Origin: Deltaproteobacteria bacterium
GTDB taxonomy: Bacteria > Desulfobacterota > Desulfarculia > Adiutricales > Adiutricaceae
Assembly: GCA_031276865.1 (NCBI GenBank)
Contig: JAISMF010000101.1
Location: 1 to 64,000, forward strand
DNA: 64,000 nucleotides
Direction: 5' to 3'
In this document: piece after piece, positions 47,801 through 51,860 of the stretch
How positions within the stretch are numbered: the stretch's first letter is position 1
Layout: each line of letters begins with the position of its first letter
The notes under the pieces: model-generated
Databases searched by the model: none
What the model was told of the DNA's origin: nothing
Seen by the model: the letters and a program-made list of their open reading frames with translations, nothing else
Program-made: the position numbers and the translations under genes

Positions 47801-48007
47801 GAGTCCTCCCCCGCCCGGGAGGCCCTTGGGGGCGGGGAGGCGGAAAAGGCGGAGGGGATTATCCAGGCCTTAAAGGCGCGGATGGAAAAGGAGCTCCCCC
47901 CGGCCCTGGCGCCGTCGCGCTTTCTGGTCTCGGACCATTGGCCCTTGGACGCGGACGGGAATCTAGACGAGGGGCGCCTCCCCCGTCCGGAGGGCCCCCC
48001 CGACTGA
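26804..48007 (+). CDS. Giant NRPS-like protein with degenerate catalytic motifs (7,067 residues)
   Basis: One open frame of 21.2 kb. Domains by eye (residues): carrier-like 1-85; class-III aminotransferase 250-690; C1 690-1120; C2 1190-1650; A1 1665-2205; C3 2265-2680; A2 2686-3130; C4 3345-3780; A3 about 3785-4488; carrier 4505-4570; C5 4660-5065; A4 5135-5750; carrier-like 5787-5863; C6 6045-6490; A5 6510-7067. No thioesterase or reductase ends it. Key residues are missing: PLP Lys is Pro517; condensation HHxxxDG reads SPLAADA (C2), HPLVFDL (C3) or HRALMSP (C4); the A10 Lys is Arg2197, Gly4481 or absent; adenylation TGD is TGV, TGL, SGL or TGW; the second carrier has Cys4535 in LGGDCL. Ala/Pro/Gly-rich linkers and short tandem repeats separate domains. 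It is followed by a type II thioesterase gene. A peptide product is doubtful; a scaffold role or decay are alternatives. Boundaries are approximate. Confidence 0.88.
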   Translation: MPSRNTLETLFLAARDALRARPHQLSGSLFLSELGPNEEDAGKFVSEIRRLLGKSVPVEAILNGALSFNALAELVAGLPEEGGPDADSDREGAGEASRDLSPGAPPKGEGAFSGEAGGRGGSEGVFGDSASLEAGTGASGASGASNGAMELFTLQMKTMYDLFSRQWGALGGRLAGAPPRESLAPAPAAVDSPSGEAAPPAQSRGASGPAESAGIGESANAFGSGEAAVGFDPSPPPVKATPRGAAPAASGRRESFARDLLQRLRKRLAASGELVSAGGAYGLKSPVLLGDVLAAGDPPYLVSRQSLGCRLLDADENDYVDFSLAAGFLGHNPRALSEALQDAVQEGFAETPLSGRIFKAAEETRKILSPGGALSFWESPETALLAAYHLSRRKTGREGVVIFVHPSGAAGPAARVFRPEGVFRGGDSRVLFLEEGRVSSLTRLEKKVRFAAMVLCEPGDSRELSFQSPSYLGRIRRISEDGGAVLVFDESAFGLSFLPGGAAAALGASADLLVHGPALAGGIPVGVLAGNPELLRLLDQGGEGGAFRGGRAHPLALAALAALGGSLEGRLEERRAESLKLAGALSLKLNLFFQDEGVPLRLKNFGPVFVFTPYGPYALASGALENELFYALLLESGIYPGAPDPARRAGPVPRPMLVSAAHGPEETALLAESAVRAVSAIREGGFPYALFKGAPRVFQPLSGSERKSFALLRRPGGQIGEHEVLLFRLEGNLPLPGLDSAVSQLPSRHEALNRSVWGAGESSRRRTEDEASFLLERRRDYASETLEEALAFQLRDYDPSSAPLARASLVDRGDHSLFVLSSLAAALDRESLLSLLADLSSRPARLPVDEIPPGLKDAEEELEDFFNSPEDPPAAENASAPPASGGRGPSRREASLAYWRERLSGRGRKPFPVDNPLSRGSSRGRSCYLELGGPSFARYLERLSRWKIGPEAFLAGALGLALEKFTGGGDFVIGRRVSGRFTPGTLNQVGKFAYFHPVEVDTRRSGTPGFLEDLLINESLALRRRYLDPVALEEALGRPPFEVFLSYFTAPESFPDLPPGRVSWIPFHPAGGPRLVSVVFTAEGARLHLNLSVSEAVSPKALKALGEALAASFDSLASAPWPPPENPPLPKDPGAPTPPRPSVSAPPPKPESAAGAGGSRPIPLPLPEDGASSFPAEADPFPRVAGLVSSSDRKTLEERFPGGIETAAPLSPAQADLLCGTPVPPFSLASTRRFQIKDPDEDFASRFFHRLALLKNSLDLFRLRVFRGEGGPFNVFLRESPGLSRLALHESLEKLSLLEREKRVSKVEAEFRRLLEEGLPLGGGGGAAAAPAPDGGGPPSLPPPGPEGPPGLLFALFKLPENSHEILVGSSPLAADAESVAWIAGLLLGNREIPEDFPAGIAGFSAGLDLIAREARGTEEEARAFWRGRLGSLSSSTAAPGILGSPGAPGAPGEIRFVPARLGSELSARAALAAEESGVSLKTFLGSLFALLLRHLTLENQVTLGLYGGGRPEAAAGGFGPYLRLLPLTVEADPDESFALLLKNFAAGEAEILKRPFLPLTELFRLSPLGGESFRHFFLYEEPLEGGLVREIKKLKENVSLGSQPLGLAARGGERVELFLVYSPRAYAGWQAEVMSLSYVNLLKDAVADPGARAGSYRLNEPFQDLSLVRQNNARAVAFPGNSVCDLIRSAAAENPDAIAVVQADFQEDYRSLDKESDKFAAQLKAGGFGPEKRVALIFDDNTPEYPSVLIGVLKSGAAAVPLSAGVPAPTLAALLENSDPSLIVCGERIPENILELDKLQIPVVDPRGRFLMGGSSGVMGFSKFTSAFVKRARDEVKIDPDAPAYVIYQSGRMLGSGGGGPRGVEVSHRALLNQISWAGGYLGISPGDTHSAYAPLSSDVSLMEILCPLSRGATLLLLSNADHSDEERLWETIHSHQVSSLSLPLRKLRQYLSRHSLYGLKTILTWGRGLFGDNVSDLLARDGFEARIVNCYGQPECAVTALAEAANPGSIPETMGRPVPNCPAYVLDGEGRLLPAGFPGELHLGGAQVALSYRGNPRESARAFVPDPFAPLSPPEYRAGRLFKTGVTARRRPDGRIDYLGRTGERVFINGVLIPVAAVERALSSVAGVMEALALPREDPAGTSPPYLAAYLTMRDREAARGSAGTRRLLEGILPAYAVPEKIVILPEFPLDPFGRVDVKALPAPESLPPESGPGEGAPDGSAAPPGSLLPPDPDPFSLAPRSWTEADRARIREAAGETLGKVLPLSPHQEALYDLSALEGERRVSQARVLVRLSLSGSLDPALFRGRLERLLKEADAFRLSFLENGEGPPAALLTRRIPALSELFREEDLRGFDTRKKEARLAAAEALQLAALRGATQAPLARITLLRLEDSLFELAAAFHPLVFDLHSRALLLDALLTGSPEKPPSYAAYLEARAKEDPRGRLEYWRRELQGPASPTLIPGPLPGAGEGLSERARPREQFRLRFDSALAAKARERAGELGVETRDFLLAAWATVLTRLTARDDLSLALLLDGRGREWRGLLGPAGVAAPLVLSARPETTFAALVRRVEEKRERAENNFPPSLREIRNLSPLKGRVLTHAFSYRPAPLFLRERSDLSVFRLREAPHSLFPFTLSFRDGESLEADFVFDPLSYLPWQINSASEALSTVLHRAAEDPFLPLGRIRVASPETERKIISSERDRDEVFPEETVPALVSKWAALGPGVVAVEGPGGPLSYGDLEEGSERLARALKALGLAAGSSLAGILLGRNVLYPSSLLGVLKSGAAALPLPVGNPAALRRILSLAPPDAVVTDQERYAELSLLFPEIPALKLVRVVDPSGRILFNGGRPAPPAAPAGSPLEAPRPEHPAYVVFVAAPEGGEDPAGAVVPHRALHNLVSWFSEALELRNTDQGGAGAPFTLDASFLEILCPLAKGARARILSEEEVARPETLARVAAADLSSLWLPSRLFTRFAADFPLGGLKTLYTTAVGLPQDLNPREPSGTRFLTTLGFPECAVASAAETAIAGKIPETVGLSGVNCRSYVLSRRGELLPPGFPGELYLGGVQVGLGYLNDPELTAKRFVVDPFEADSPSGRLFRTGLLVSRRPDGRLDFLQKLDRTAPEYRDSLFSGVYPPDNPAEVFSPGEKEAPIPAFGDDAPAAPLPEALFAAPPIAAAPGEASGEGGGAPGGEGSGADEGALPTLESLLAEGEGPGELRLADLSFADPDYAGAREGPAALSGPDSPGESALADPEPEALGPEAPAAEAPAADALGPDATLVLDEASLEALLSAQSLGSGERPRVGASISAAGGPPAPKGDAEGRELKVGRDSAAAPSIPSGGEALSPEDLAALALLFPAGADKVAPARGLWEAMAAWRVRGGDDQVLSTRLRLDLSGVSSAEIRKNLEKFRRGSDLLEPVLVHLETSRPLVVYPRERAELLSEFDLGGLAGEAPASARERARERALEGIFPRLEERRGGAPGPLVGLAFADLGEGGGSLLLTCHRALMSPARAERLLFTLAFGDPFPAPGSARDASSPDAAPTLAARGGLYGLFEERLEGAEGPLRLPGRLVRLNPGEGAASGLVPARFKEERAESFRQAARLCGVSLDSFLAAAWGAVLRLHHPEDSVLMAHLPPEGGPAAPAPLPLPLRIPEGGSFKEGARELEETLEALKAGGAWALDRQAALGLLPRGIEAPETLFAAPGESPLAGDGRGRLKAGRRTPPREALFPLELHWSAAGGLSLDIVYDRNFFEPWQAELFAQSYERILDLAAQDPEAPISSWDLMEPDKLKVLLNDNAPRGPEPKESLPRALFLGERDLSGFTLRDGEGALPAEELKSRALALMAALSAFHSAGEAESPPPDFDPELSPDLIPELSPDLDSELSPDLIPELAPDLIPDTAPDPDYPPRADLSKDRAFPGGPAPESDPAGDEPPDLSRDLRADLPPAAEAETADPLPAEPEGGPAGGLSAVEARPPAAAADSPAVVLALELRASLDFAPALLGALASGALAALIDPSLDPKLLRRRLERLKPDLAVASGAPGSSPLGAAAEALGIPVLDYLGRPAGPGAPAAGENRKPSEGFAGALLSRLPELSADALIIFPDGAPGKGGGPDEVSDSPGTRVSHLALRKAVDVLEGFLSPRRGEGFLPSALPGAPGFALEILFSVFSGLDLYLPELSAKSVSALREAALKRGPALISVPRAGLFPLLLGELPRETRIVWTLGGDPPFAEPAPETRAALFRGREDLRIVSFYGEPEAGFVSLADAPRAGRPPDSLGEPVLNSPVWVLERGPAGPRVLGSGVPGELALGGGSVSVPPAGREGDGGSFIPDPMKDLSPSAWRSERLFLSGLKARRRPDGRYDSPGPVGGAFRGRRGLSGRGGALAEALLSGIPGVAAARIVEIDSNRTGRAAPAEGGAPIAPADAGGKALVGVLLTVPGLLDPPEDPRALRRLENDCLERISSGLRPADVPARLIFSREFPLDARGGIDWEALPPPPPTPPGWDEAENPAERSLLAALREVLGGAEAIPLSLSFGRLGGDCLAALQVSRRLRRAGWILAPMKLQRAADLKSAARAMRPLEGPGGPGGPGGPGGLEGTGGLAGPGGPGGPGGAEGGPDSGGPSAAAGAKRPGAEGRVRGPSFGGGAGPFSGSPPLGAGSRRRPVKSHPPSPHVVSILRAESRKGAFFRRRLYQAPVSFDSVRLEERVRLLERRHETLRTFFSSADGRLTARVAAEGGVTFTHTPLTGLPPEAALAEAKRFGERLRESGQVSFGAESLFRLDLFEAGGGLSYLLVHHSRSVLDDRSLKILLEELLSGRIPKGPAGDPASHFRSPPKDGRAFFRENFQGVRHLSPLFPPALGPPEAPGPGLFLARELDPALFRKLKNSARNTRLHPSLFLEAAFALALIRLSGFSHAAYLSSWDPRPGPSRGVLPLSQLENPVPVIARFPPEALLRDLPGILDVYRRAAEPYARGSRGVLNSLGLDFGDLSFRTEEPPRIVLPECQAEEIPLDPDPFTPFEMEFRGVLKERSAALEIRASPRRFAPGPLSDFLQSALDLLGALLHSPRRRVADLLAGAGKTSGAGLAFGAADPPPGGGVFPAADSRGPAAAAADPPPASPAFLAPDDPGRGPDYSPLGDLPPLETATVKSSFVHSASPALEAEGFSLDHGALEGFIDDLVERICESFPRDPRRLPRAGVLLPYGARGVSAALAVLRSEAVLLPLDPGWGDGALKEILDREEPLAVIGAGGSRERLRGLGYRGAWVDFDDFLASPAKRTLPDSERFDRLVLLQFLDSPEPENRTVAILHRLQEAPRGPEGPGGSPAAEPGRKTLRPRYLSYANALTRIGSAKALFPLPPGGRVLLRPSSGWERLFTEALPALVQGALLREFPEDGGGADLEGLCSFIRDESVAFAWLPAEDGRKLLNRSDLPSLSFLVLSGSSPGTLYPGRAGLKTLYCYDAPGFPALYSDLDGAAEPAPPGGRPASSVRVSVEGGNGLPLPRYGMGRLVFSGPLVDSEEGLFHVPLRLKRAEDYYELPPGAEEPGPRRESEGLEDASPGGGGHGGGFGAGAGPGPPEEGSFGGEGGLFPAFPGDFSAAPAPGDGAPGPSPPEGGTLSGMEDEGGPGEGPPAAGPELLSRVGDLNREPSRSFFRGDMGYLDGEGCFRIISGDVLPALRGRIFSPALLESRIFNRSLLKNFRLETLREPFSGDSLAEEPFVESLVLRLFKGGGGFGEGDFSRELSRLRLDMAETLPLWLLPSRVLGGPPPSGGGESGGAAAPSDSDPAGNASPEKAGSVRERVLEIILEGWELFLEGKGERDKPFYLGGLTEDSAFLLERFLRSRGVPAGAAEIFARANPLDLAAAMERHLEFGLPDHPPAPRFGEDPPRGEGGPSLSSPGEASSSLDGEAFSSLDGEAFSSLNEEAFSSLNGEVSSSLNEEALSSLEGEASPPLGEEASSSSDEEASPPLTGEAADFSAPPRPSDSDIPPDLSHLLLSDLGSLDTAPADSRDEKGAGRLSSGAEPFGPAGPPAGEGSVAARRGAAPDEGAFSAFSPLQEDAALRIMENGSVSGELFIESADLKSLPDPGEVEELWKSLCLNRPELRAVVSGGGAEPLRLAFDGKPPGFSFLDLSAPPEGDLAEEALWGRISAALAPENGDDPLRSGPLVKLVLLRLKGGASRLAIVRSLALPPPEDSGELLSSLLALLSERAAPAGFEGAGGFLADLAELFAGDLRDPEAEIPPPSGAALGGEAGEGRDSGGGGSEPPPPEDWELPPLFTAFPEEGGSRARDFSRAEIFPQGGDPDVFGFTLPEAFKGSRGAFFAVSWALALKIFKDAPGAAFPLFVPGFPGASPGASGSVLRSGIFLSGTLPRESFRAAVFRAEAFLRKLRRGVSASAFAPSARERTDPREVFPGGALFLETDWEKTLDHPGGPLGVSGRRRRILSGGPLSLRLERGGRAFLEHVPAYFRKGETEALLSLFRGVLRAAAADPDKRLGDFAPAPADLRAESPRAASPKASLGSPALADLIKRRLEKAPDGPGLSVLGPDGERTESLPLRALGERALELSLVLAKAGAGPGRMAALVCPPGGEWFSLFFALLLARSAVLLVDPRAGESGVGRILSGLRPSLACAPDSLFNSLSAYFGPKILLDRDGSTQTLPGTEERAPKLPPDARLVRPGPLSGNPADAFVFGEGGIVKAAGSLGSALNLKGDDRVLVGSPLLPGGAAEILAVFFAGASLSLPGDFGASTGSYLRLCAEKDGATRVFLPLALAGEFQACPPPSGLRSLTAAGGSPTLLKKAGYAVFSEFRLGAFPGASLRGRAGESGLYPSLFPAEGAEALILDRAGRPRPRGLAGELWLSGADPGLSLSEAVREGVAPDEPASGGRRPFKTGWRARALPDGGVEILGAAGRLGNFSGFEPPTPLLEAKYRDFPGIRDLSILPGTVGGARALVCHLILERSHLLGAPKRPAEAREGAGAAPDPSFPAPPETADDSVPLETLEIEDAGPPESSPAREALGGGEAEKAEGIIQALKARMEKELPPALAPSRFLVSDHWPLDADGNLDEGRLPRPEGPPD
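38383..38506 (+). repeat. Tandem 8-residue repeat in an NRPS-like linker
   Basis: Five or so units like PELSPDLI (24 bp each) between C4 and the A3-like region. The run is Pro/Asp/Leu-rich, probably a flexible acidic linker. Confidence 0.7.
40527..40640 (+). repeat. Collagen-like Gly-Gly-Pro repeat in an NRPS-like linker
   Basis: The translation runs as PGGPGGPGG-type triplets for about 38 residues between the Cys-carrier and C5. Likely a flexible spacer. Confidence 0.7.
44463..44700 (+). repeat. Tandem 24-bp repeat (EAFSSLDG-type) in an NRPS-like linker
   Basis: About ten units of 8 residues (GEAFSSLD, EEAFSSLN, GEASPPLG) follow the third carrier-like domain. DNA units are nearly identical in the middle, pointing to recent slippage or unequal recombination. 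Confidence 0.8.
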
Positions 48008-48118
48008 AAGGTTTCGGCGGGCCGGAAGGGGAAAAAGGCCGGGGGGGCCTTTCCGGCGGGCGGGCGAAGCTTTTTCGGGTTTTTTAAGCGGCGAGAAGAA
48101 GCCGGGGAGGATTTTAAC

Positions 48119-48883
48119 TTGGCGGGTTTGGACGAAGCGGCCCTCGAGCGGGGCGGAGAGGCGGCGGGGCGGATCTTTTTTTTCCTTTCCCACGCGGCCG
48201 GGAGCGCCCGGAACTATCCGGATCTCTACCCCCGGATCCGGAAGGCCTTCCGGACGGTGCCCCTCGATCTCTCCGGACACGGCGCCAGGCGGGAAGAGAG
48301 GCTCCTCTATTCCATGGAGGAGATCGTGGAGGACCTCCACCGTCAGGCCGCCGCCAGCCTGGAGGGCGCGAAGACGCCTCCCTACCACATCTTCGGGCAC
48401 TCCATGGGGGCCTTAAACGCCTTCCTCCTGGCCGTGAAGCTGACGGAAAATGGCCATCCCCCGCCGGAGAGGCTCTTTTTGTCCAGCTACTCCGTTCCCG
48501 GCTGGCATCCCATCCCTCCCGGGATGGCCAAGCTGCCGGATCGGGAGATGTGGGAGGAGAGCGCCCTCCGTTTCGGGGTTTTAAACGGCGAGCCCGTCCC
48601 CTCGGAAGAGCGGATGCGCCTCTTTTCTCCGGCCTACCGGGCCGATTTACTGGCGGTGGAGGGCTACCGCCCTCCTGAACCCTCGCCCGTCCTGGACGCC
48701 CCCCTGACGGTTTTCTACGCCGAAAACGACATGGTGGACGGGGAGTTGGCGGGGGCCTGGCGGGATTTCAGCAGCCGTCCGCTGGATTTGGTGAAACTTC
48801 CCGGGGGGCATTTCCACCCCCTGGAAAACCCGCTCCAGCTGGAGGATATCCTGCTTTCCCGCACCAGCGGCCCGGGGCTGTGA
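48119..48883 (+). CDS. Type II thioesterase (GrsT-like alpha/beta hydrolase)
   Basis: A 254-residue editing thioesterase of the kind that clears misprimed carrier domains in NRPS and PKS systems. Nucleophile elbow FGHSMGALNAF (Ser at about residue 97), Asp in FYAENDMVDG and His in GGHFHPLENP make a complete triad. FFLSHAAGSARNY is the typical oxyanion-loop start. TTG start at 48119 with a GGGGAGGA site. It lies 111 bases downstream of the NRPS-like gene, probably the same transcript. The intact triad contrasts with the degenerate partner: it may serve another synthase elsewhere in the genome. Confidence 0.9.
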   Translation: MAGLDEAALERGGEAAGRIFFFLSHAAGSARNYPDLYPRIRKAFRTVPLDLSGHGARREERLLYSMEEIVEDLHRQAAASLEGAKTPPYHIFGHSMGALNAFLLAVKLTENGHPPPERLFLSSYSVPGWHPIPPGMAKLPDREMWEESALRFGVLNGEPVPSEERMRLFSPAYRADLLAVEGYRPPEPSPVLDAPLTVFYAENDMVDGELAGAWRDFSSRPLDLVKLPGGHFHPLENPLQLEDILLSRTSGPGL

Positions 48884-48913
48884 AAAAACGGACCCGTTAA
48901 GCGGACCCGAAAA

Positions 48914-48947
48914 CGCGAAAAGGCCCCCCTTGGGGGGCCTTTTCGCG
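48914..48947. terminator. Perfect 16-bp hairpin between convergent genes
   Basis: CGCGAAAAGGCCCCCC-tt-GGGGGGCCTTTTCGCG. It sits between the stops of the thioesterase (+) and the gene at 48969 (-). A TTTTC follows on the minus strand, so it could terminate both. Confidence 0.8.
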
Positions 48948-48968
48948 TCTGTGGGCTTTTTTAGGCCC

Positions 48969-49481
48969 TCATTTCACCAGGGTGAAGAGGACGTCCGAGC
49001 GGTTTTTGGCCCATCTCCGCCATTTTTCGCCGGAAACCAGGCTCTCCCCGTCCTTGGGCCAGGCCGTGGGCCAGTCGGGCCAGTCGGGGTGCTCCTCCCA
49101 AAAGAGCCCGAGGGAACACCTGGTGGCGCCCGGCTCTTTTAAGAGGCGGCTTCTTTTGCGGACGCGGTCCACCTGGACGATCTCGATTAGCTTCTTCCAC
49201 TCTTTGAGACGGGCGTTTAGGGCGGGGAACTTTATTTTGTCGGGAAAGACGGGGGAGTAGTCGGGAGCGCCGGATTTGTTGAAGAGCCTGGCCGTGGTTT
49301 CCAGGACGGCTTTGGCGTAGAACAGGATGCTCGGAGGAAAGAGGCAGTCCTCGAAATACTCCCGAAATTCGGGTGGAATGGGAAAGGTGGCTTCGGCGTT
49401 GCTTCCGGGGATGTACACTTTCAGCCACTCGCTAAAGAATTTTTCGGGTGTGCGGCTGAGCGGCTCGTCTAAGTTCTGCAT
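48969..49481 (-). CDS. Hypothetical protein, Trp-rich
   Basis: A 170-residue soluble protein, not recognised. It is rich in aromatics, with a short WPDWPTAWP segment and a basic middle (RVRKRSRLLKEPG). No signal peptide or membrane helix. Starts with ATG at 49481, preceded by an AAGGGAA stretch. Convergent with the thioesterase gene and bounded by a shared hairpin terminator. Codon usage and length support a real gene. Confidence 0.65.
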   Translation of the reverse strand: MQNLDEPLSRTPEKFFSEWLKVYIPGSNAEATFPIPPEFREYFEDCLFPPSILFYAKAVLETTARLFNKSGAPDYSPVFPDKIKFPALNARLKEWKKLIEIVQVDRVRKRSRLLKEPGATRCSLGLFWEEHPDWPDWPTAWPKDGESLVSGEKWRRWAKNRSDVLFTLVK

Positions 49482-51209
49482 CCGAAAATTCCCTTTCTTA
49501 TGATCTTTAAGTTTGAACGCTTGGAAAACGATCCGTGGATAGGCGGACGCGGAATGATTTATCGCCCAAATCCGCCTCGAAGAACAAATCTAGCAGATGG
49601 CGTCCGGAAATGCAAGCCGATTAAGATGAATTGACTATCGGCAAAACCGTTTTCCTTATTGCCGCAAAGCGCGCTCACCACTATGGAAAGTGTGCCGGTC
49701 CGTAATTTTCAGGTATGTTTTTTAACGGCCGTGATTTTTTTTTGTATTTTTTATTTCCATCCAATAAATCTAAAAACATATAAAATGCTAAAAATGCTTA
49801 TACAATTGTATTTTCTCAATCAATATATTTTAGTTTCACGATATTTGAGTTTCACGCCCTTGAAGCCCTGAAAAGACTAGGGTCCTTTCCTTTTAAAGGC
49901 GGAAGCGGCCCGCGGGGGATAATCTTGATTTTATTTCCGCTTATGCCGCGGGTGGTGGATTTTGGTTCTAAAATTCGCTGTGTCTTGTGCGCGCCACCCC
50001 CGGGGGCTCCCGCGGCCTTTCGACCGGACGGCGATTTTACCCGTCCGGTCCATGATACGGGCGCCGAACGGGGCGCCTCCGCCCCTCGCCCGCGGGGCGG
50101 GAGCCTGTCAAGCCGCGCCTTCGGACGCGTTTGTTTTCCGTTCGCCAACCCGCTCGGTTCCGGCGGGGGATCCGGGCGTTTTCCGGCGCCGCGGGCCTTT
50201 TTCTTTCGGGGCCGGAGCGCCCCGCGTTTCGCCGTTATTTTTCACGAATATGTTAGGTGAGTATGGAATTATGATAATTTAATGACAAATCGATATCACT
50301 GTTGGAGGAGGGCCTTTCCTTCCCCTCCGGAGCGCCCGCGGGGCCGCCCATCCCCCTTCGCCTCTTTGTTTATTATTAACTTGGTTTTTTAACTTGGTTT
50401 TTTAACTTGATTTTTTAACTTGGTTTTTTTTTACTTGGCGAAAACGTTCGCTCGTTTCGAAAACGCGCGGAAAGATGAAAATTTTTTAAAAATTTTTTTC
50501 CCTTCGTTTTATTTCGAAAAGGCGATCCTTCATCCTCTCGGAGATGGACCGCTTTCCCCCTTTCGCTTTTTCAAGCCTTCCCCCGCGTGAATCTTTTTAA
50601 AAAAACTAAGCGCTCCGAGGAAAGTCCCGGGGGAGCGGAAAAAAAACGCGCGGGGCCGATGTATTTTTTCGAAGCTTGCGAAACCACAGGCGCGCGCTCT
50701 CTTCAGGAGCGGGACGAAGCTTCCGGTTTAAGCGGAAAACGGCGTCTTATTTCGCTTCGAGTCCTAATCTTCCCCGTCGTCTTATTCAAGGGGCCGCGAC
50801 GGTCCCGCGAAGACCCGCGCGGGGGCGCGTCTCGGGGCGGGCGGGAAAATACGGCCGCGTGAATAGCGGATCTTAATTCGAGGATGGTTTTTCCATGCGG
50901 TTTTCTTGTTTTCTTTCGTCTTCAAGGACCGTTTTTTTAGCCGTTCGGCGCTTTTTTTAAGGCTTCAAGCGAGGTTTTATTTCCGGATTGTTTTAGATGA
51001 GGCCCTGGGGCGGGTTTTATTAGTCCCGATTGTTAAACGGATCTCTAGTGGATGTCCGCGTCCCGCGGAAAGCTTTTTCCTACCCCCGCAACGGGGGCTT
51101 CCCGCCATCTTTCTTTGGCGCTCCTTGGGAGCGCGCCTTTTAGCGGGAGGGCGGCGTTGGACGGGGGGCGCTTTTCCAGGCCCCTTCAGCGTTTATTTTT
51201 CCGGCTCTT
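49482..51209. other. Long non-coding gap
   Basis: AT-rich at 49640-49860, GC-rich at 49900-50230 and 50580-51200. Small frames (for example GTG at 50587, 91 codons) lack ribosome sites and are Arg/Gly/Ser-rich. Contains the 13-bp tandem repeat at 50378. A short hairpin (CCCCCG-caa-CGGGGG type) near 51083-51096 may end the MerR transcript. Confidence 0.5.
50378..50437 (+). repeat. 13-bp tandem repeat, four copies
   Basis: The unit AACTTGGTTTTTT is repeated four times, the third with one base change, then a partial copy. It is intergenic, not near a start codon. Confidence 0.8.
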
Positions 51210-51734
51210 CTATTTTCGGGTCTTTTCGGGGCTTTCTTTTCCGCGCCTTTTCCCCTTATCCGCTTCCGTCTCCGGCCAGATGATGCGGGGAGACGAGTCG
51301 CTGAAGAGCGCCCCCGGGGACTCGGCCGAACAGTTTTCGTCCGACAGGTCTTTGAGTATCGGGCAGCGGGCGACGGGTCCGTCGCCCGGGCATTTCCTTC
51401 TGAGATCGGTTAAATGGTCTTTGAGCGCCCCGATGGAGGCGCTCAGCTCCTCGAGCTTTTCTATCTCCCGGTCGATTATGTCGTTCACGGCCACGCAGCT
51501 GGAGTCCGGGGCCTCTTTCAAGCGCGCGAGCTTTCGGATGGCGTCGAGGGAGAGGTTGTGGCGGCGGCAGTGCCGGATGAAGTTTAAGCGAGCGAGATCC
51601 TTCTCTTGGTAGCTGCGGTAGCCGTTTTTCAGCCTGGGGGGCCTCTCCATGAGCCCCGCCTTCTCGTAATAGCGGATGGTGACGGGACGGACCCCGCTCC
51701 GCTCGGCCATTTGCCCTATGCTGTAGGCGCTCAT
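51210..51734 (-). CDS. MerR-family metal-responsive regulator (CadR/PbrR/ZntR-like)
   Basis: A 174-residue regulator that would bind and twist the divergent P-type ATPase promoter. The N-terminal winged helix reads YSIGQMAERSGVRPVTIRYYEKAGL, followed by RSYQEKDLARLNFIRHCRRHNLSLDAIRKL. A dimerisation helix carries the sensor Cys of the CadR/PbrR group (about residue 79, DSSCVAVND), and the metal loop has KCPGDGPVARCP. The tail after about 150 is basic and poorly conserved. It is divergent from, and shares, the 19-bp-spaced operator at 51763. Cadmium, lead or zinc is the likely signal. Confidence 0.9.
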   Translation of the reverse strand: MSAYSIGQMAERSGVRPVTIRYYEKAGLMERPPRLKNGYRSYQEKDLARLNFIRHCRRHNLSLDAIRKLARLKEAPDSSCVAVNDIIDREIEKLEELSASIGALKDHLTDLRRKCPGDGPVARCPILKDLSDENCSAESPGALFSDSSPRIIWPETEADKGKRRGKESPEKTRK

Positions 51735-51762
51735 TTTTTTTTCACCCCCGGGGAAAAATGCC

Positions 51763-51793
51763 TTGACCTTACACTAACTATAGTGTTTATCAT
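51763..51793 (+). promoter_or_regulatory. MerR-type promoter/operator
   Basis: TTGACC (51763-51768) and TATCAT (51788-51793) are separated by 19 bases, the over-long spacer typical of MerR-controlled promoters. The spacer holds the dyad ACACTA-acta-TAGTGT (51771-51786). It sits between the divergent regulator and the P-type ATPase gene. Confidence 0.85.
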
Positions 51794-51860
51794 TGTCAAT
51801 AGAGGGGGACTCCCTCTAAAAAAACCGGGGGCGACGCGCCCCCGCCCTAAGAGGAAACTT

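Noticed and set aside
26804-48007. Prediction of a peptide product
   Set aside because: Adenylation and condensation signatures are missing, so a substrate or product prediction would be unfounded.
50378-50437. CRISPR array
   Set aside because: The units are contiguous 13-mers with no spacers; no cas genes or other arrays were seen in the window.
50587-50862. 91-codon frame
   Set aside because: GTG start without ribosome site; Arg/Gly/Ser-rich; no match to any family known to me.
51606-51860. N-terminal extension of the metal ATPase
   Set aside because: It would overlap the divergent regulator and the operator; ATG at 51861 has a good ribosome site and a Cys/His metal motif right after it.
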